Assembly (NCBI GenBank): GCA_002946415.1
Contig: NJPS01000048.1
Coordinates: forward strand, 1,488,001 to 1,552,000
Direction: 5' to 3'
Origin: Rutstroemia sp. NJR-2017a BVV2
Taxonomy: Eukaryota; Ascomycota; Leotiomycetes; Helotiales; Rutstroemiaceae
DNA length: 64,000 bases
Every line of letters starts with the position of its first letter. The stretch's first letter is position 1. The position numbers and the translations under genes are program-made. Shown here piece by piece: positions 60,716-64,000 of this stretch. Below the pieces are notes generated by a model, which did no database searches, was not told the DNA's origin, and worked only from the letters and a program-made list of their open reading frames with translations.

Positions 60716-62027
60716 GATGGCCAACAACAGGGGGGTCGAAATAGAGACCATCTCCCCCTTCTTTCTCGTGTTCTTCGCTTTCAGGAGACCAGCGAGAGCC
60801 AGCCAAAGCACCCCTTACTCCTTCACCGATTCTTCACGGCCGACCTAACCCACAGTTGCCCCCCTTTGACCCTTACTCGACTCCCCTTTCCCCTTGCCTC
60901 CATACCCGCGAACCGACAAGACGCGCGCCTCGAACTGCTAAACTCCTCTGTCAACATCTCTTCGAGTAGCATTAGTTAATTGCGAGACGAGCCGATCTTT
61001 CTCCCTCCTATCATTTCGAACTAGTCGACTTTCGCGGCATTATATACATATACACTTCAAGGGGAGGCAGGCCGTCATTTGCTATGACATCGCGCATTGG
61101 GGATCGAGTCAATCGCAGATCGAAAATATAGCACCACGAATCCAATCGAGCATTTACCCATCAAATGTGCAACAACCCTACACATCGAGAATCGCATGCT
61201 GGTTGCATGTCACAAATTGAAAGAATAACATGAGCGCATCGTAGTCTCCAGAGTTGGAAACTTGGAAATGGCATCCCTCCTCCACATCCTACCTCGTCCA
61301 TTTGAAAAGCATCTACCTCCAGAATCCAGTCCAGGTACTGTAACACTACCTTTTGTGTACTTCAGCTTCCAAGTTTCCGCCATTCTCCGTGTACCCATCC
61401 CTCGCCAAGCTCACAACACAACCCATTCCACCAAAACATCACTCATCAATCTAGCAACCACCTCTCCTCATTCCCCATATTCAGTCCAGATATCCACTAT
61501 CCATCTCCCCCTCACTCAATCGCACTCCTCCACTCTTCCCCTCCTCCATAATACAGTCCCAAACATCCATACACATCCCACAGCCACACCTCCAGCCCAC
61601 TTCCTGCGCCTCGTCCACCCATCTCCACCTAGCGCGAACGAGCCATCTTTCGGCTCTAAAAATGCCATAGGCCAAAATCCCATCGCTAAAAATCGTATTC
61701 CCGAAATCCCATCCCTAAAATCCCATCTTCGTCTCAGATATCGACCGAGTTCAAACAACAAAGGAAGCGGTCTATCAAGCATGATAAAATGAACTATTCT
61801 TTCATATGAATGGATATCAACATATAGCCTCATGCAGATACATAGAATCTACCAGCAACTTAGGTACGTTTGTATAACCAGGCTCTCCAATGCGGGAATA
61901 ACAGACCGACAACAATGCTTGAAAGACAATAAGACAATGAAAATAATTATGTCGGAGATTCTTCAGTACATTGGTCTGTTAACAGTAACCAACTACAACA
62001 CATTGTCCCAAATCAACTGGTTGTTTC
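60716..62027. other. Upstream region of the histidine kinase, no secure gene
   Basis: Contains distal promoter sequence, TATATACATATACAC at about 61041-61055, and a C-rich + strand stretch. One + strand ATG frame there (61268-61792) is listed separately as doubtful. Confidence 0.4.
61268..61792 (+). CDS. Doubtful ORF, 174 residues, unknown
   Basis: ATG frame starting MASLLHILPRPFEKHLPPES. It is long for chance but lies in C-rich DNA where stop codons are rare, and the product is a Ser/Thr/Pro/His-rich chain without domain features. A lineage-specific protein or a leader region are both possible. Confidence 0.15.
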   Translation: MASLLHILPRPFEKHLPPESSPGTVTLPFVYFSFQVSAILRVPIPRQAHNTTHSTKTSLINLATTSPHSPYSVQISTIHLPLTQSHSSTLPLLHNTVPNIHTHPTATPPAHFLRLVHPSPPSANEPSFGSKNAIGQNPIAKNRIPEIPSLKSHLRLRYRPSSNNKGSGLSSMIK

Positions 62028-62350
62028 TCACCCTGAGACCACACCTTCCTCCACAACTTCTTCGCCTTCGCCCTTCCCCTTCCCCTTGTCTTTGTACTTC
62101 TTTCCTATGACTGCGAACATGACTTTCATCGTTCTCTTGTATTCAGGGTCCACCTTCATCTTCTCAGCTCTCTTGCCATTGTACTCTTCTGCTCACAGGC
62201 CCTTCAGTGAGTCCTCCCTTCGCCCCTTCCCTCATGGCTTTGTTTGTAACCCAACATCAAGTTGGTATCGATCGATGCCAAAGCTGGACGGTCGCTTGTA
62301 GAAGCGTCGTGTGCCTCAGCAGAGGACCTGCTATTCTTTCGAAGAGGCAT
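62028..62350 (-). CDS. Candidate small split gene, 86 residues, Lys/Glu-rich, unknown
   Basis: Exon 1 62350-62251 begins MPLRKNSRSSAEAHDASTSD. A 61-nt intron (weak GTTACA donor, GAGCAG acceptor) joins in frame to exon 2 62188-62028, reading EEYNGKRAEKMKVDPEYKRT, then MKVMFAVIGKKYKD, GKGKGEGEE and a TGA stop. Exon 2 is strikingly protein-like compared with its alternative frames. No family is recognised. Upstream on the same strand lies the duplicated promoter-like module. The donor is poor, so the exon boundary is provisional. Confidence 0.35.
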
Positions 62351-62440
62351 AGTCGATTGATGAGATTTAGTGGAATAGAGGAATGTGTACGAGACGTGTA
62401 TCTAGTGGATTGAGTTTGGTTGATCCTATTTCAGCAGTGA

Positions 62441-63110
62441 GTACCCAGGCGTAGACTTGCGACGTGCGCGTTGAAATCACTACTATGCTTCCGTCTCTCC
62501 TCCGCCAAACAGGGAATGGCATCATTTTGCGCCTTCGCCAGCTTCTGTTCTGTTTGACCGTACTTTCGCTTTGCGTCGCTGCAGCTGAAGAAGAAAAGAA
62601 AAGAATAGAACAGAGAGAATCTTGCCTGATTAAATAGAGAAGAGGAAGGGCTGTGCTTCCGTCCTTTCTCCGCCAAACCGGGAGTGGCATCATTACGTGC
62701 CTTCCCAAGAGGATGAGCATAAAGTGTCCGTCCATGTAGCCGTTTCGAAAACACGGCGATTGCGTCGCACACCTTCTTTATACAGCTCTCGCTGTCTTGA
62801 TGTCGATGGTAGGTAAAGTGGCTCAAGTTCTGGGGTTGATGGCCACGAAGGTGCTGTAAGGGTGTTAGCTTCTGTTCCGTAATCTCTCTTTGCGTCATCT
62901 CGACTGGTTCTCTTTTGCGTACCCAGGCGTCAACTTGCGGCGTGCGCGTTGAAGATCCTGTGCTTTCTTCTCTTCTCGCCAAGCCGGGAGTAGCATCATT
63001 CTGGGCTTTGACAAGCTTTTGTTCCGTCTGTGACTGAAGAAGAAAAAAAGAGAAGAGAGAAGAGAGAAGAATGAGCTTTTAAATAGGGAGGGGAGAGGGT
63101 TGAGGATGGG
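62441..63110 (-). repeat. Diverged repeat module, three copies of a core
   Basis: On the minus strand a core like AATGATGCCACTCCCGGTTT occurs in plus coordinates 62976-63012, 62670-62703 and 62502-62538. The outer two copies share more: TATTTAA (63077-63085 and 62630-62636), a CT-rich tract, TTCTTCAG, the core, then CAACGCGCACG...CGCAAGT and CCTGGGTAC at 62919 and 62441. The translated cores are alike (KAQNDATPGLA / KARNDATPGLAEKGRKHS / KAQNDAIPCLAEERRKHS), so these may be relics of a small duplicated gene with its promoter. Confidence 0.65.
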
Positions 63111-63242
63111 ATAAGTTGGAAGTTGCAACATATCACCCTCCCTGTATATTTTTCTTCCAAATTAGGCTTTGGTAGTGCGGTCGTGCCTTCTTCATTTGAG
63201 CTTTAGATGAACGTGAAGCTGACCGCGATTCACGCTCTTCAT

Positions 63243-63478
63243 TGTTCCGCTCGGTCTTGGACTTTCTGGATACATTCTATCGATATAAATCATATTGTCT
63301 TGCTCGAGTTTGGACTTTCAAAATCTAGCTGAGCTGTGCTAGTCTCAATGTTCCACTCAACTTCGAACTTTCAAAATATATTTTTTCGATATCAATCTCA
63401 TTGTCCACTCAAATTCGCATTTTCAAAATATTTCTAGTTGACGTTAATCTCAATATCCCACTCGGCTTTGGACAATTA
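63243..63478. repeat. Degenerate tandem repeat, about 53-bp period
   Basis: Five diverged units carry a shared pattern (TGTTCCACTC, TTCGAACTTTCAAAATAT, then CAATCTCA) near 63243, 63294, 63348, 63401 and 63452. Read directly; AT-rich. Confidence 0.7.
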
Positions 63479-64000
63479 CATCAGCTTAGTATTCCACATG
63501 TGTAATTCCGATATATCTTCATAAATGTCCTACATAGGGTTGAACATTCATCTTCTTTCAGTACTCCACCTAGGATTTGTTACTTAATTCTGCTCAACCC
63601 AATTCAACTTCTCCTTCTTTCTTCTCCCCTGTTCCTTCTCTCCCCCCTTCTCTCTGCCTGCTACTTCTCCTCTGTCCTCTCTCTTTCCTTCTCTAGCCTC
63701 TACTTTCTTTCCTTCTCTATCCCTATGCTTTCTTTCCTTCTCTATTCCTCTTCTTTTTCTCCTTCTCTAATCTTTTCCATAGCCTACTCTCTATTCAATC
63801 GCTCTTTTCCTCCATTACTCTTTTCTATTCCTTCTTTAATATCTTTTTTTCGTTCTCTATCGACTTCCATAATTGGTGATAGGGGGCATAGGTGAGCCGT
63901 GAGGTAGTGTAGCAAGACTCAGGGACGATGGTCATTTAACTCCACTCAATTCACTTCAATTCAATGAACATTCTTTTCCCCAATCTACATTGTAATCATC
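63479..64000. other. CT-rich end of window
   Basis: The stretch 63,590-63,860 is almost pure pyrimidine on the + strand (TTCTCC/TTCCTTCTCT runs), like a fungal leader. A gene might begin beyond the window edge. No coding sequence is seen. Confidence 0.4.

Overview
The window is nuclear DNA of a filamentous ascomycete. Genes are spaced widely and carry short introns (about 47-90 nt) with GTAAGT/GTATGT-like donors, CTAAC/CTGAT-like branch sites and mostly YAG acceptors. Long pyrimidine-rich leaders precede several genes. The gene content (a group X hybrid histidine kinase, a Zn2Cys6 regulator, acetolactate synthase with a transit peptide, RING-CH, TRAPPC12-like) fits a Pezizomycotina genome. 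The style resembles Leotiomycetes (Botrytis/Sclerotinia relatives), but that placement is an impression, not something shown here. I see no tRNA, rRNA, CRISPR array or intact transposon.

Layout. 1-5.5 kb: gene-free DNA with simple repeats, then a long CT-rich leader for a Pho85-type cyclin (5.5-6.5 kb). 6.5-10.6 kb: no recognisable gene. 10.6-12 kb: a tail-to-tail pair resembling bacterial PaiB (FMN-binding) and PaiA (GNAT acetyltransferase). 13.2-15.7 kb: an eight-exon gene joining a STAND-type fungal N-terminal domain, a ubiquitin-like domain and TPRs of the Cyc8/Ssn6 corepressor type. 16.8-17.5 kb: a free-standing B3/4 domain protein. 18.4-20.4 kb: a secreted FAD oxidoreductase. 20.9-22.4 kb: a RING-CH membrane ubiquitin ligase. 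23.8-25.4 kb: a type II membrane Fringe/GT31-like glycosyltransferase. 26.5-33.3 kb: a housekeeping block on the + strand (galactokinase, TRAPPC12-like protein, acetolactate synthase catalytic subunit).

33.3-40.5 kb is gene-poor, with one clean 18-bp minisatellite and scraps of coding-like sequence. 40.5-42.1 kb holds a low-complexity, probably nuclear protein. 42.1-47.7 kb is again gene-poor. 47.7-51.4 kb carries a Zn2Cys6 transcription factor followed by a beta-lactamase-fold hydrolase whose last large exon is unusually GC-rich and whose second splice junction does not close in frame. 52.5-60.2 kb (minus strand) is a 2453-residue hybrid histidine kinase: degenerate Ser/Thr kinase domain, AAA-type ATPase, helical repeats, GAF, HisKA/HATPase and receiver. 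Its upstream region has a coding-like 66-codon ORF out of frame with it and two identical 15-bp inverted repeats. 62-63.5 kb holds a candidate small split gene, a duplicated promoter-like module and a degenerate 53-bp tandem repeat.

Most genes look independent and housekeeping. The combinations that suggest joint function are the PaiA/PaiB pair and, more weakly, the adjacent regulator and hydrolase at 47.7-51.4 kb. The most novel single gene is the STAND-N/ULD/Cyc8-TPR chimera.
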